Origin: Berkiella sp963803015
GTDB lineage: Bacteria; Pseudomonadota; Gammaproteobacteria; Berkiellales; Berkiellaceae
Reading direction: 5' to 3'
Assembly (NCBI GenBank): GCA_963803015.1
Contig: CAWDKV010000004.1
Location: 682,001 to 746,000, forward strand
Length of the DNA: 64,000 nt
This document shows positions 50,740-59,759 of the stretch, in pieces. How positions within the stretch are numbered: the stretch's first letter is position 1; every line of letters begins with the position of its first letter. Below the pieces are notes generated by a model, which saw nothing but the letters and a program-made list of their open reading frames with translations, made no database searches and was not told where the DNA came from. A program made the position numbers and the translations under genes.

Positions 50740-53175
50740 ATGAAAAACCTTCTTCGCATCATCATCAGCATCTTCACCAGTATCGGTATGGCCGCTATTT
50801 GCGGGCTTGTCGTTATTTTACTGTATACCAATGCAAAACTACCTTCGGTTAATGTTTTGGAAGATATCAAACTTCAAGTTCCATTACGGATTTACACCGC
50901 TGACGGCAAACTCATCGGGGAATTTGGCGAAAAACGCCGATCGCCCATCAAAATTGATGAGGTCCCAGAAAAGCTCAAACAAGCCATTTTAGCAACCGAA
51001 GACAGGCGCTTTTATGAACACAAAGGGGTAGATGTGCGAGGGATGATGCGTGCAACCATGAATTTGTTGGTGAGCGGCACAAAATCTCAGGGCGCTAGCA
51101 CGATTACCATGCAAGTTGCTCGAAATTTCTTTTTATCCCGCAAGAAAACCTTTTGGCGCAAATTAAATGAAATTTTACTTGCGGTCAAAATTGAAAAAGA
51201 ACTCCCTAAAGATAAAATTCTCGAGCTCTATCTCAATAAAATTTATTTCGGAAAAAGAGCCTATGGCGTGCAATCTGCTGCGCAAGTTTATTATGGACTG
51301 AACGTCAATCAACTCTCTCTTGCTCAAATGGCAATGATAGCAGGTCTGCCACAAGCACCCTCTTCTATCAATCCCATTAATAATCCTGACGCGGCTTTAA
51401 AACGACGTAGCCATGTTTTAAAACGGATGTATCATTATGGGTTTATTAACAAAAAAGAATATACCCAAGCCGTCAATGCCCCGATCAAAACCACTTATCA
51501 CGGCACCACAGTAGAGATGGAAGCGCCTTTTGTCGCGGAAATGGCAAGACAAGAATTACTCGAAAAATATGGCCCTAATGCATATACCGATGGCTTAATG
51601 GCCTACACCACGGTGAATAGCAATTTGCAAAAAATGGCTAATGCTGCCATTCAAGAAGGTTTGCTTGAATATGATAAAAGACATGGCTACAGAGGTCCTA
51701 TTCAACGCTTAAGCAAAACAAAAGGTACGCTTGATATTCATGCCTGGGCAGAACAACTCTGTCGATTGCCTAAAACCAATACTTTGATGCCAGTCGCTGT
51801 ATTAAGTGTGCATGCTGATAGCGTTCAAGCTTTACTGGCAAATCAAAAGAAAATTACGATCCCTTTTTCTAGCATGCAATGGGCACAAAAAAGATTATCA
51901 GCAGAGGAACGTGGTCCCCAACCAAACTCTCCTTTTGATGTCGTAAGACCAGGAGATGTGGTCTATGTTGAGTCCCGAGACAATGGCTGGCTGTTTAGTC
52001 AATATCCTGATGTTGAAGGCTCTTTAGTATCTTTACATCCCAAAAATGGTGCCATTTTAGCGATGGTGGGTGGCTTTAATTTTCAAACCTCTAATTTTAA
52101 TCGTGCAACACAATCCACACGTCAAGCAGGCTCTAACTTTAAACCCTTTGTTTATGCGGCAGCTCTTGAAAATGGATTCACTGCCGCCACTATCGTTAAT
52201 GATGCGCCCATTGTTTACAAAAATATTGCAGCAGATGAAATCTGGCGCCCACAAAATGACAATCACCATTTTTATGGTCCAACACGTTTACGTGTAGGCT
52301 TAACCAAATCACGTAATTTGGTTTCCATCCGTTTATTGCAAGCCTTAGGGATAGGTAAAGCATTGGATATCATTCAACGCTTTGGCTTTAAACAAGAGAA
52401 TTTACCGCGTAGTTTATCGTTAGCTTTAGGCACAACATCCACATCACCTGTAGAAATTGCCACCGGCTATGCTGCCTTTGCTAATGGCGGCTATAAAATA
52501 AATGCTCATATTCTGCAACGTATTTATGATAGCCAAAATAATGTTATCTATACTGCCAATCCGCCTTCTGCTTGCCCTGAATGCGAAGAGTTGGCACAAG
52601 AAGGGATTGATCCCACACCACATGAAGCCAATGCCATAGATAAGCTTATCGACTATTCATTGCAAGCGGAAACGAAAACGCCTGCTGAGCGTATCCTTGA
52701 GCCACAAACTTCTTACATTATGACCTCTATCTTGCAAGATGCTATTCAAACAGGTACGGGGAGAAAAGCAGTCGAGCTTAATCGCCCTGAATTAGCAGGA
52801 AAAACCGGCTCTACCAATAACCATCTTGATGCATGGTATACCGGTTATAATCAATCGTTAGTGACTTCGGTGTGGGTTGGTTATGATGAACCCCGAACAC
52901 TCGATGAGTATGGCGCACAAGTGGCACTCCCTATCTGGATGAAGTTTATGGGCGCAGCTTTAGCTGGTGTTCCTGAAGAAAAGCTTTCGCAACCCAGAGG
53001 CATTGTAACCGTGAAAATTGATCCGCGAACGGGTCTTCTTGCTTACCCTGGGCAACCTAACGCCATTTTTGAAGTGTTTAGACAAGAAACTGCACCATCA
53101 CAAACCGCTTCTGCAGCTGAAAGTCATCACAATGCGATTACGCCCAGCGGCGCAAATGGCGAAACATTGTTTTAA
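50740..53175 (+). CDS. mrcA: Bifunctional penicillin-binding protein 1A
   Basis: An 811-aa class A PBP. N-terminal TM (about 5-27); glycosyltransferase motifs EDRRFYEHKGVD, GASTITMQVARN and KILELYLNKIYFG; an OB-like insert; then transpeptidase motifs SNFK (in RQAGSNFKPFVYA), SRN (KSRNLVSI) and KTG (GKTGSTNNHLD). It polymerises and cross-links peptidoglycan. The ATG at 50740 places the TM at the usual distance; 50722 is also possible. Its last 38 bases overlap the convergent transporter gene. Confidence 0.94.
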   Translation: MKNLLRIIISIFTSIGMAAICGLVVILLYTNAKLPSVNVLEDIKLQVPLRIYTADGKLIGEFGEKRRSPIKIDEVPEKLKQAILATEDRRFYEHKGVDVRGMMRATMNLLVSGTKSQGASTITMQVARNFFLSRKKTFWRKLNEILLAVKIEKELPKDKILELYLNKIYFGKRAYGVQSAAQVYYGLNVNQLSLAQMAMIAGLPQAPSSINPINNPDAALKRRSHVLKRMYHYGFINKKEYTQAVNAPIKTTYHGTTVEMEAPFVAEMARQELLEKYGPNAYTDGLMAYTTVNSNLQKMANAAIQEGLLEYDKRHGYRGPIQRLSKTKGTLDIHAWAEQLCRLPKTNTLMPVAVLSVHADSVQALLANQKKITIPFSSMQWAQKRLSAEERGPQPNSPFDVVRPGDVVYVESRDNGWLFSQYPDVEGSLVSLHPKNGAILAMVGGFNFQTSNFNRATQSTRQAGSNFKPFVYAAALENGFTAATIVNDAPIVYKNIAADEIWRPQNDNHHFYGPTRLRVGLTKSRNLVSIRLLQALGIGKALDIIQRFGFKQENLPRSLSLALGTTSTSPVEIATGYAAFANGGYKINAHILQRIYDSQNNVIYTANPPSACPECEELAQEGIDPTPHEANAIDKLIDYSLQAETKTPAERILEPQTSYIMTSILQDAIQTGTGRKAVELNRPELAGKTGSTNNHLDAWYTGYNQSLVTSVWVGYDEPRTLDEYGAQVALPIWMKFMGAALAGVPEEKLSQPRGIVTVKIDPRTGLLAYPGQPNAIFEVFRQETAPSQTASAAESHHNAITPSGANGETLF

Positions 53176-53755
53176 GCGGAAAAACAGAAGCAGCGGGCTG
53201 CCCCTGCTTCTGATAAAGCTTTCTCCAACGTATATACCCCACTACCGCTAACCCCAAATACATCCAATGCACAGCACTATGAAAAGGGATCTGTTTATAA
53301 AATTGTAAAGTGGCTATCGAAATATCAACGATAAACCATAAAATCCAACATTCAATTACCTTAATACAAAGCAAATATTGCGCTATTAAGCTCAATACCG
53401 TATTGGTGGCGTCCCAAAAAGGTACATCTGATTGCGTGAAATGCAGTAGTCCTTGCGATAAAGCGGCAATGGCAACCACCGCAAGCAAACCAAGGTTTAG
53501 ACTTTCTTTGAGAGTAAGATAGCGGATAGTACGATGCGTTGGACCAAAAGAGGACCATTGGTACCAGCCATATAATATGCTGAGGAAGTAGATGCCATCT
53601 TTGAATACAGCACCATATAGCGCTGTTTGCCAATATAAAATAGCATTGATGGTAATCGCTAAAAGTTCTAGCACCCAGGCGAATCTTCTCGCTGAGGTGA
53701 AATAATAGGTACAAATTAACGATAAACTTGCACCAATGGGATCAAGCCAATTCAT
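53138..53755 (-). CDS. pnuT: PnuC-family transporter, probably for thiamine (PnuT)
   Basis: A 205-aa protein of seven TM helices. PnuC signatures are seen in ITINAILYWQTALYGAVFKD, SILYGWYQWSSF and the aromatic C-terminal stretch MYLGLAVVGYIRWRKLY. PnuC proteins carry nicotinamide riboside, while relatives under TPP riboswitches (PnuT) carry thiamine. Because a complete TPP aptamer precedes this gene and runs into its ribosome site, thiamine or a precursor is the likely substrate. It overlaps the 3' end of mrcA. Confidence 0.85.
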   Translation of the reverse strand: MNWLDPIGASLSLICTYYFTSARRFAWVLELLAITINAILYWQTALYGAVFKDGIYFLSILYGWYQWSSFGPTHRTIRYLTLKESLNLGLLAVVAIAALSQGLLHFTQSDVPFWDATNTVLSLIAQYLLCIKVIECWILWFIVDISIATLQFYKQIPFHSAVHWMYLGLAVVGYIRWRKLYQKQGQPAASVFPLKTMFRHLRRWA

Positions 53756-53763
53756 GTTTTAAC

Positions 53764-53857
53764 TCCCTTCGCTGGTACTAACCAGAGCAGGTTCAATGGG
53801 TATTCCGCTTAAAGCGTTATTTCTCAGCCAAGTGCACAAGTCACCTAGCACCCCAGT
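53764..53857 (-). promoter_or_regulatory. TPP riboswitch
   Basis: Read on the minus strand, the element has the conserved blocks of the thiamine pyrophosphate aptamer in order: TGGGGTGCT, GGCTGAGA, ACCC, TTGAACCTG, CTGG, and CAGCGAAGGGA. The variable stem between GGCTGAGA and ACCC is AACGCTTTAAGCGG. The closing GGGA lies 8 bases before the transporter ATG and doubles as its ribosome site, so TPP binding should block translation directly. Confidence 0.93.
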
Positions 53858-53889
53858 TTTTGAAGTAAAGGTATTCTACAAGATTATTG

Positions 53890-54690
53890 TTAAGAAAAAA
53901 ACCAAATCAGATAAAGGCCTAACATGAGGCGATACCAAACGAAAGGCATCACTCCCATTTTGCTAATTAATTTAAGAAAGGTGTGTATACAAAAATAAGC
54001 ACTTATCGCCGCAACCCCAATGCCTGTCAATACATAAAGCCAGGGCAACGCTGTACCAGACGTAACCGCTTTGACCCCTTCATATCCCCCGGCCAATAAA
54101 ATAGCGGGAATAGATAATAAAAAGGAAAATTTAGCGCTAGAGATCCGATTAAATCCTAAAGAAAGCCCTGCTGTTAGGGTGATCCCAGAGCGAGAAGTGC
54201 CAGGAATTAAGGCTAGCACTTGCGCCATACCAATGATGAGTACATCTTTGATACGCATTTGCGATAAGTATTTATTTCGTTTCGGAAACTTATCGCTCAA
54301 GGCTAAGAGTAAAGCAAAAGTTATCGTGGCAAAAGCAATCACAAAAGGAGAGCGTAAAGAAGTGGCTACAAAATCATGCGCAAGGGCGCCAATAATAATA
54401 ACGGGTATGGTCGCTATGATTAAGTACCATGCTAATCGGCTGTAAACTCTGGTTGCTCTTCCTTGAAGCGATCGTACCCAGCCGCCCCATAACCTCAACA
54501 AATCACGGCGAAAATAGATACAAACGGCTAATAATGTCCCCATGTGCACGGCAATATCAAAAGCTAAACCTGGATCTGTCCAGCCTGTCAGCATCGGCAC
54601 CAAAATTAAATGCGCTGAGCTTGAAATGGGTAAAAATTCTGTCAATCCTTGAACTAGCGCTAGGGTCAGGATGGTAATCAATTCTGTCAT
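53890..54690 (-). CDS. uppP: Undecaprenyl-diphosphatase
   Basis: A 266-aa BacA-type membrane phosphatase. GLTEFLPISSSAHLIL (residue ~15) and LIPGTSRSGITLTAGL (~160) are the two active-site motifs. It recycles undecaprenyl pyrophosphate, the lipid carrier for peptidoglycan and LPS. The start overlaps the upstream secreted-protein gene by 4 bases (ATGA). Confidence 0.95.
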   Translation of the reverse strand: MTELITILTLALVQGLTEFLPISSSAHLILVPMLTGWTDPGLAFDIAVHMGTLLAVCIYFRRDLLRLWGGWVRSLQGRATRVYSRLAWYLIIATIPVIIIGALAHDFVATSLRSPFVIAFATITFALLLALSDKFPKRNKYLSQMRIKDVLIIGMAQVLALIPGTSRSGITLTAGLSLGFNRISSAKFSFLLSIPAILLAGGYEGVKAVTSGTALPWLYVLTGIGVAAISAYFCIHTFLKLISKMGVMPFVWYRLMLGLYLIWFFS

Positions 54691-55250
54691 GGTATGGGCG
54701 GCGTTCCTACAGGCTTAGGTAAATCGCTGTCGGTTTTAGAAGTGCATTGCGGCAATGTGCGCTTTTTAGGCAACATAAATCTTTCATAAAGATCATAACT
54801 ACAACGCCCAATCATTTGCCCCCAATATTCTCTCTGCTGACTATCTAAATTTTGTGGCAAAGTGAGGTTAGCATTATTTAAGCAGCCTTCCACTAACAAC
54901 TTGGTAAAATCTACGCACTGTTGATGAGATACCTCAAAACATTTCACAAAGTAATGATCATCTTGGCAAAGTAAACCTGGCAGCCCTCGTTGCATATTCT
55001 CAATCCATGCTTTTTTCTCTGCCAAAACAGGTTGGCCCTTTTCTATAGGTAAAGCGGGTGGAGGTGTAGTGGGCCCCGTTGAAGCAGCAGGTGCAGCGGG
55101 TGCAGTTGGCCCAGTTGATGCAGGCAGCGGCACAGTAGGTAGGGGTGCCGAGGGCGCAACTAGCGCAACGGAGCCAGTAGGCGTTTGTGCCCATAGGGGT
55201 GCTGACAATAAAAACAGCAAAAGATTAGTTATGATAGTTACTTTTCGCAT
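54687..55250 (-). CDS. Secreted Cys-containing small protein with Pro/Ala/Thr linker
   Basis: A 187-aa protein with a signal peptide (about 1-22, ending LWAQ). An Ala/Pro/Thr linker with repeated STGP units (residues ~23-68) is followed by a C-terminal domain with six cysteines (LLCQDD, VKCFEV, HQQCVDF, EGCLNN, GRCSYD, PQCTSK), which may form disulfides in the periplasm. Family not recognised. Translationally coupled to uppP. The start at 55262 would place the ribosome site directly against the ATG, so 55250 is preferred. Confidence 0.7.
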   Translation of the reverse strand: MRKVTIITNLLLFLLSAPLWAQTPTGSVALVAPSAPLPTVPLPASTGPTAPAAPAASTGPTTPPPALPIEKGQPVLAEKKAWIENMQRGLPGLLCQDDHYFVKCFEVSHQQCVDFTKLLVEGCLNNANLTLPQNLDSQQREYWGQMIGRCSYDLYERFMLPKKRTLPQCTSKTDSDLPKPVGTPPIP

Positions 55251-55510
55251 ACCTTTGCTCATCTCCTTGGTTTTGTATTTTGGAAGTATATCTTATTTAC
55301 CAACCTTTTCTTAGGGGAAAAGGGCTAAGCGTATGGCAAGAAATATCTCATTTTACCTACTTGGTGAATAGGCAAATCTCGCTATCCAGCTTAAGCTCAG
55401 TTTGATACATTAAGACTTAACGTGGATATCCACTTATTTTTATTGCAGTAATTCATGGATGAAGCTTGTCTAAAGTTTTAGACAATTGAGTAAAACTAAG
55501 GAAGTTAACG

Positions 55511-55753
55511 ATGTGGTATCATAAGACAAAAATCGGCACCTTTTGGATAGTCGAATCAGAGGAAAGCCATCAATATTATCTAGGAATGGATGAAGAGTCT
55601 TTAGGCTGCTATAAGCGCATTGAAGATGCTATCCATGATATTAAGGATCAAACCACAGGTAATATTAAATGGGATGCCTCTAAAAGTGTGGAAGTCCCGG
55701 AAGATTTACAACAATGGACTGAAGGTGAACCTGAGAGCTGGAACAAAGTTTAA
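55511..55753 (+). CDS. Conserved small protein of unknown function
   Basis: An 80-aa acidic protein: MWYHKTKIGTFWIVESEESH, YYLGMDEESLGCYKRIEDAI, and WDASKSVEVPEDLQQW. Short proteins with this layout (FWIV, then LG-Y, then a closing PxDLxxW) occur in many gammaproteobacteria without known role. A good ribosome site (AAGGAAGTTAACG) precedes the ATG. No signal or TM. Confidence 0.75.
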   Translation: MWYHKTKIGTFWIVESEESHQYYLGMDEESLGCYKRIEDAIHDIKDQTTGNIKWDASKSVEVPEDLQQWTEGEPESWNKV

Positions 55754-56055
55754 TTCGTTCCAGTATTTGTGGTGAGTACGTCAATAGCTTTGAGTTCGCG
55801 TGCTCGCTCGCCAAACCACAAAACCAGTTAAATATCTTAAAGTTATAATCCCTATACCCTCTATTTTTTTGTCAGTTAATTTGATAAGCTGTAAAAAATA
55901 ACTGTAACTTCAGAATTATTATAGAGAATGTGACCCCTTGCTTGCTTGTCAAGAGGAGGTCGGCTATGATTTGTCGCTTAGTTTAGTATTAAGTTCAAAT
56001 AGGATATGGTGCACGTTTGTGTGTAGCGATATCCGTTAACAATGGGGTAAAAGCG
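55754..56055. other. 302-base intergenic region before rpmE
   Basis: No gene longer than a few codons. It holds a tiny ORF with a near-perfect Shine-Dalgarno (55966-55986). It also holds TTGATA (55880-55885) and AT-rich candidates for -10 elements (for example TATAGA at 55920-55925), though no promoter pair stands out. The rest shows no recognisable RNA or repeat. Confidence 0.4.
55966..55986 (+). CDS. Possible 6-codon leader peptide upstream of rpmE
   Basis: ATG ATT TGT CGC TTA GTT TAG (MICRLV) follows AGAGGAGGT at a 5-6-base spacing, a much stronger ribosome site than that of rpmE itself. It ends 69 bases before the rpmE start. Leader peptide or ribosome-stalling control is a hypothesis; the site may also be chance. 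Confidence 0.35.
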   Translation: MICRLV

Positions 56056-56295
56056 GTGAAGGCAGAAATTCATCCTGATTATAAAGAAATCAATGTCATA
56101 TGTGCTTGTGGCAATACTTTTAAAACGCGTTCAACACATCATTCTGATACTTTACGTATAGATGTGTGTAATGAATGCCATCCGTTTTATACCGGCAAAC
56201 ATAAAATCGTCGATACCGCTGGGCAGATCGACCAATTTATGCGCCGTTATGGAACTTATAAGCCAGAAGAAAATAAGTCAGAAGAAAGTAAATAA
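56056..56295 (+). CDS. rpmE: 50S ribosomal protein L31, zinc-binding type
   Basis: A 79-aa protein from a GTG start: KAEIHPDYKEINVICACGNT, then DVCNECHPFYTGKHK. The zinc ligands (CxC at 16/18 and CxxC) are present, so this is the C+ form of L31. The C-terminus is extended by a Lys/Glu-rich tail. The GTG at 56056 matches the universal M-K-x-x-IHP start, with GGGG seven to eight bases upstream; the longer frame from 56017 adds an unconserved segment. A terminator follows. Confidence 0.93.
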   Translation: MKAEIHPDYKEINVICACGNTFKTRSTHHSDTLRIDVCNECHPFYTGKHKIVDTAGQIDQFMRRYGTYKPEENKSEESK

Positions 56296-56308
56296 CACCA
56301 GACTACAG

Positions 56309-56335
56309 AAAAAAGGCGCTTTAGCGCCTTTTTTC
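56309..56335 (+). terminator. Rho-independent terminator of rpmE
   Basis: AAAAAA-GGCGCT-TT-AGCGCC-TTTTTT: six-bp GC stem extended by A/T pairs, followed by six T, 13 bases past the rpmE stop. Confidence 0.92.
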
Positions 56336-56360
56336 TTATGTCACTTGGAGGGATTTTTAA

Positions 56361-57653
56361 ATGATAAATGATTTAAAAAAAACAGCCTTACATTATCATT
56401 CTCATCCCACACCAGGAAAACTCAGCATTGCGCTTACCAAACCAACAGAAACGCAAAAAGATTTGGCACTAGCTTATACGCCTGGTGTGGCAGAGCCTGT
56501 TAGAGCAATTAAAGATAATCCAGATGATGCTTATCTTTACACTTCTAAAGCCAATTTAATCGGCGTTATTACCGATGGAACTGCTGTGTTAGGGCTAGGA
56601 AATGTTGGGCCTTTAGCAGCTAAACCTGTGATGGAAGGGAAAGCGGTTCTTTTTAAGCGTTTTGCGAATATTGACGTCTTTGATATTGAAGTCAATGCGC
56701 CTAACCCTCAACATTTTATCGATACCGTTGCCAGTATTTCCCCCACTTTTGGTGGCATCAACCTAGAAGATATTCGCGGTCCACAATGCTTTGAAATTGA
56801 ACAAGCACTCATCGAGCGCTTGGATATCCCTGTATTTCATGATGATCAACACGGCACAGCGATTATTATTACCGCAGCACTACTTAATGCTATCGAACTA
56901 CAACATAAATCTTTTAACGAGATCCAAGTAGTTTGCCTTGGCGCGGGTGCCGCGGGGATTGCTTCTATGCGTTTATTGATTGCCGCCGGTTTAAAGCGCG
57001 ATCAAATTCTCATGGTCGACAGAGAAGGGGTTATTCATACAGGCAGAAATGATCTTAACCCTTATAAATTTGCTTTTGCAGCAGAAACTGAAAAACGTAC
57101 GCTCGCGCAAGCAATGGAAGGGGCTGATGTTTTCATAGGGGTTTCTGGGGCTAACCTACTTACAGCAGAGATGTTGGAATCGATGGCACCTAATCCCGTG
57201 GTTTTTGCTTTATCCAATCCCGATCCCGAAATTGAACCAGAACTGGCGCATCGAGTGAGAAATGACTTGATCTTAGCCACAGGTCGTAGTGATTATCCTA
57301 ATCAAGTCAATAATGTACTTTGCTTCCCTTATATTTTTCGGGGCGCTCTCGATGTGCGCGCAAGCCGCATCAATCAAGAAATGATGATGGCTGCTGTACA
57401 TGCCATTCGAAATTTATCAAAAGAGCCCGTTCCTGCTTCCGTTTTACAAGGGTATGAATTAGATGAGCCCATGTCTTTTGGTAAAAGTTATCTTTTACCA
57501 AAACCAACCGATCCTAGGTTACTTCCGACAGTCTCTGCTGCCGTTGCTAGAGCTGCCGTTGAAACAGGGGTAGCAAGGTTACCCTATCCTAGTCACTATC
57601 CGCTTGAGATTTTGCGCTCTTTGGCCATTACTCAAACCAATGTCATCGCATAA
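56361..57653 (+). CDS. Malic enzyme (short form, no phosphotransacetylase domain)
   Basis: A 430-aa protein. DLALAYTPGVAEPVRAI (catalytic Tyr), ITDGTAVLGLGNVG, VFDIEVNAPNPQHF, FHDDQHGTAIIIT (metal site) and VCLGAGAAGIASMRLL (NAD(P) fold) are typical of MaeB-type malic enzymes. It ends near residue 430, where the MaeB of enterobacteria continues with a PTA-like domain. It decarboxylates malate to pyruvate. Forms an operon with the malate dehydrogenase 12 bases downstream. Confidence 0.93.
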   Translation: MINDLKKTALHYHSHPTPGKLSIALTKPTETQKDLALAYTPGVAEPVRAIKDNPDDAYLYTSKANLIGVITDGTAVLGLGNVGPLAAKPVMEGKAVLFKRFANIDVFDIEVNAPNPQHFIDTVASISPTFGGINLEDIRGPQCFEIEQALIERLDIPVFHDDQHGTAIIITAALLNAIELQHKSFNEIQVVCLGAGAAGIASMRLLIAAGLKRDQILMVDREGVIHTGRNDLNPYKFAFAAETEKRTLAQAMEGADVFIGVSGANLLTAEMLESMAPNPVVFALSNPDPEIEPELAHRVRNDLILATGRSDYPNQVNNVLCFPYIFRGALDVRASRINQEMMMAAVHAIRNLSKEPVPASVLQGYELDEPMSFGKSYLLPKPTDPRLLPTVSAAVARAAVETGVARLPYPSHYPLEILRSLAITQTNVIA

Positions 57654-57665
57654 GGAAAGGTCAGC

Positions 57666-58622
57666 ATGTCCAGGAAAAAAATTGCTTTAATTGGCGCAGG
57701 TAATATTGGTGGTACACTTGCTCATTTATGTTTACAAAAAAAATGGGGCGATGTGGTTTTATATGATATCACCGAAGGTCTACCCCAAGGTAAAGCCCTA
57801 GATTTATTACAATGTGGCCCTATCGAAGGGTGCGATTTTCAAGTAACTGGCACCAATGATTACAAAGATATTCAACATGCGGATATCGTGATTGTCACAG
57901 CGGGTATTGCGCGCAAGCCAGGAATGAGCCGTGATGATCTCCTCGCCACAAATTGCAAAGTCATGAAAGCGGTTGGTGCTGGTATTCAACAACATTGTCC
58001 TAACGCTTTTATTATTTGTATTACCAATCCGCTAGATGTCATGGTGCAAGTATTGCAAGATGCAGCCAAAGCGCCTGATCATATGATAGTTGGCATGGCA
58101 GGTGTGTTAGATTCTGCGCGCTTTAGAACCTTTTTAGCTGCTGCTTTTCAAGTATCTGTCAATCAAGTGCAAGCTTATGTCTTAGGTGGCCACGGTGATA
58201 CTATGGTGCCTTTAACTGGTATGAGCAATATTGCAGGCGTTTCTTTAAATGCGCTCGTCAAACAAGGCGCAATCAGTCAAAGCCAATTAGACGCCATTGT
58301 TGATAGAACACGCAAAGGTGGGGGAGAAATTGTCTCCCTATTAAAAACCGGATCTGCTTTTTATGCTCCCGCAACTGCGGCAATTAGTATGGCCGAATCC
58401 TATCTCTTCGATAAAAAATCTATTTTGCCCTGTGCTGCTATATTAAAACCAGGCCAATATGGCGTTAAGCAACCTTTATTCGTCGGTGTACCGGCTAAAA
58501 TTGGAGCCAAGGGTGTAGAAAATATTTTTGAGGTCGACTTAACCCAAACCGAAAAACAAAATCTGCAAATTTCTATCGATGCGGTGATTGAATTAAATCA
58601 TGCCGTGGCTAACTTAGCCTAA
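57666..58622 (+). CDS. mdh: Malate dehydrogenase, LDH-like type
   Basis: A 318-aa NAD-dependent enzyme: ALIGAGNIGGTLAHLC (Rossmann), TAGIARKPGMSRDDLL with the substrate-binding arginines, ITNPLDVMV and the catalytic GGHGDTMVPL. Arg in the ARKPGMSR loop indicates malate, not lactate. It interconverts malate and oxaloacetate, so with the preceding malic enzyme it controls malate use. Its end overlaps the convergent dehydrogenase gene by 9 bases. Confidence 0.94.
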   Translation: MSRKKIALIGAGNIGGTLAHLCLQKKWGDVVLYDITEGLPQGKALDLLQCGPIEGCDFQVTGTNDYKDIQHADIVIVTAGIARKPGMSRDDLLATNCKVMKAVGAGIQQHCPNAFIICITNPLDVMVQVLQDAAKAPDHMIVGMAGVLDSARFRTFLAAAFQVSVNQVQAYVLGGHGDTMVPLTGMSNIAGVSLNALVKQGAISQSQLDAIVDRTRKGGGEIVSLLKTGSAFYAPATAAISMAESYLFDKKSILPCAAILKPGQYGVKQPLFVGVPAKIGAKGVENIFEVDLTQTEKQNLQISIDAVIELNHAVANLA

Positions 58623-59690
58623 TCTTTGCTCTGCTATGCGTTGCGCAATAACAAGAGGCGGCAAATCGGCACGTTGTGCTTCAAGAAAGATCTGAGTTAA
58701 AGTCTGATAAATGTTTTTAACTTTGTCTTTTGCCGCTTCTTCGCTTTTTTGAAGGTATTGCGCTTCAACGTGAATAAGCCCCCCCGCATTAATCACAAAA
58801 TCTGGGGCGTATAAAATACCCTTTTCTTTCAATTTATAAGCCAGCTGAGAACTTTCCAATTGATTATTAGCCGATCCTGCGATGATGGCTGTTTGAATTT
58901 CTTCAATATTACCGTAATATACAGCATTAGAGAGCGCGCAAGGAGAAAAAACATCACAAGGTACTTTGTGGATCTGTGCAACAGGCACAGCGCTTGCCCC
59001 CATTTCATCGCAGACTTGTTCAACCAATTGAGCGTTCATATCACAGACGGTTAATTTTGCGCCTTGTGCGTAAAGCTCCTTAGCCAAGTGATAACCAACA
59101 TGCCCGACCCCTTGGATAGCAACATGAATTCCTTGTAGATTATCGCGTCTTAACTGATAGTGCACACAAGCTTCAATACCACGCCTAACGCCAAATGCCG
59201 TTAAAGGAGAAGGCTCTACGCTCTCAAATGTTTGCAGGCTATGACCTGTGACAAAAGGCGTGACCTTTCTAATTATATCCATTTCACTTATGGATGTTCC
59301 GCTGTCTTCGGCTGTAATATAGCGCCCACCCAGCTCATGCACGAACTGACCAAAAGTTTTAAACAATGCTGTGCTATCGACTTGCTGTGGCCCTTTAATT
59401 AATACAGCTTTACCTCCACCAAAAGCAACCCCACTGATAGCGGCTTTATAACTCATGCCATGCGCCAAACGTAATGCATCGATAATGGCATGCTCTAAAG
59501 AAGGATAGGGTAAATAACGACACCCTCCTAAAGCAGGCCCCAAGCGAGTACTATGGATAGCAATAATTGCTAGCATCCCTGTATTTTCATCTTGCTTGAG
59601 ATGAAGCTCACCAAAACGCAAATGTTGTAAAAGAGGAAAAAAAGCAGGATGTGCCGGATCGGGAACAATGTTTTCGATGAGTGAATTCAT
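58614..59690 (-). CDS. Leucine dehydrogenase (Glu/Leu/Phe/Val dehydrogenase family)
   Basis: A 358-aa amino-acid dehydrogenase. Gly-rich catalytic segment YKAAISGVAFGGGKAVL (Lys in GGGK, residue ~85), YITAEDSGTS, NAD fold VAIQGVGHVGYHLAKELY and APDFVINAGGLIHVEAQY are close to leucine/valine dehydrogenases. It deaminates branched-chain amino acids to 2-oxo acids. The start at 59690 gives the usual length (about 350-365 aa); in-frame starts at 59714 (ATG) and 59732 (TTG) exist. Confidence 0.9.
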   Translation of the reverse strand: MNSLIENIVPDPAHPAFFPLLQHLRFGELHLKQDENTGMLAIIAIHSTRLGPALGGCRYLPYPSLEHAIIDALRLAHGMSYKAAISGVAFGGGKAVLIKGPQQVDSTALFKTFGQFVHELGGRYITAEDSGTSISEMDIIRKVTPFVTGHSLQTFESVEPSPLTAFGVRRGIEACVHYQLRRDNLQGIHVAIQGVGHVGYHLAKELYAQGAKLTVCDMNAQLVEQVCDEMGASAVPVAQIHKVPCDVFSPCALSNAVYYGNIEEIQTAIIAGSANNQLESSQLAYKLKEKGILYAPDFVINAGGLIHVEAQYLQKSEEAAKDKVKNIYQTLTQIFLEAQRADLPPLVIAQRIAEQRLG

Positions 59691-59759
59691 ATAAGAAGTA
59701 TAGCCTAATGGCATAGCAGCCAAATTGTGCAAGGATACAGTATTTTACACGGGCACTAT

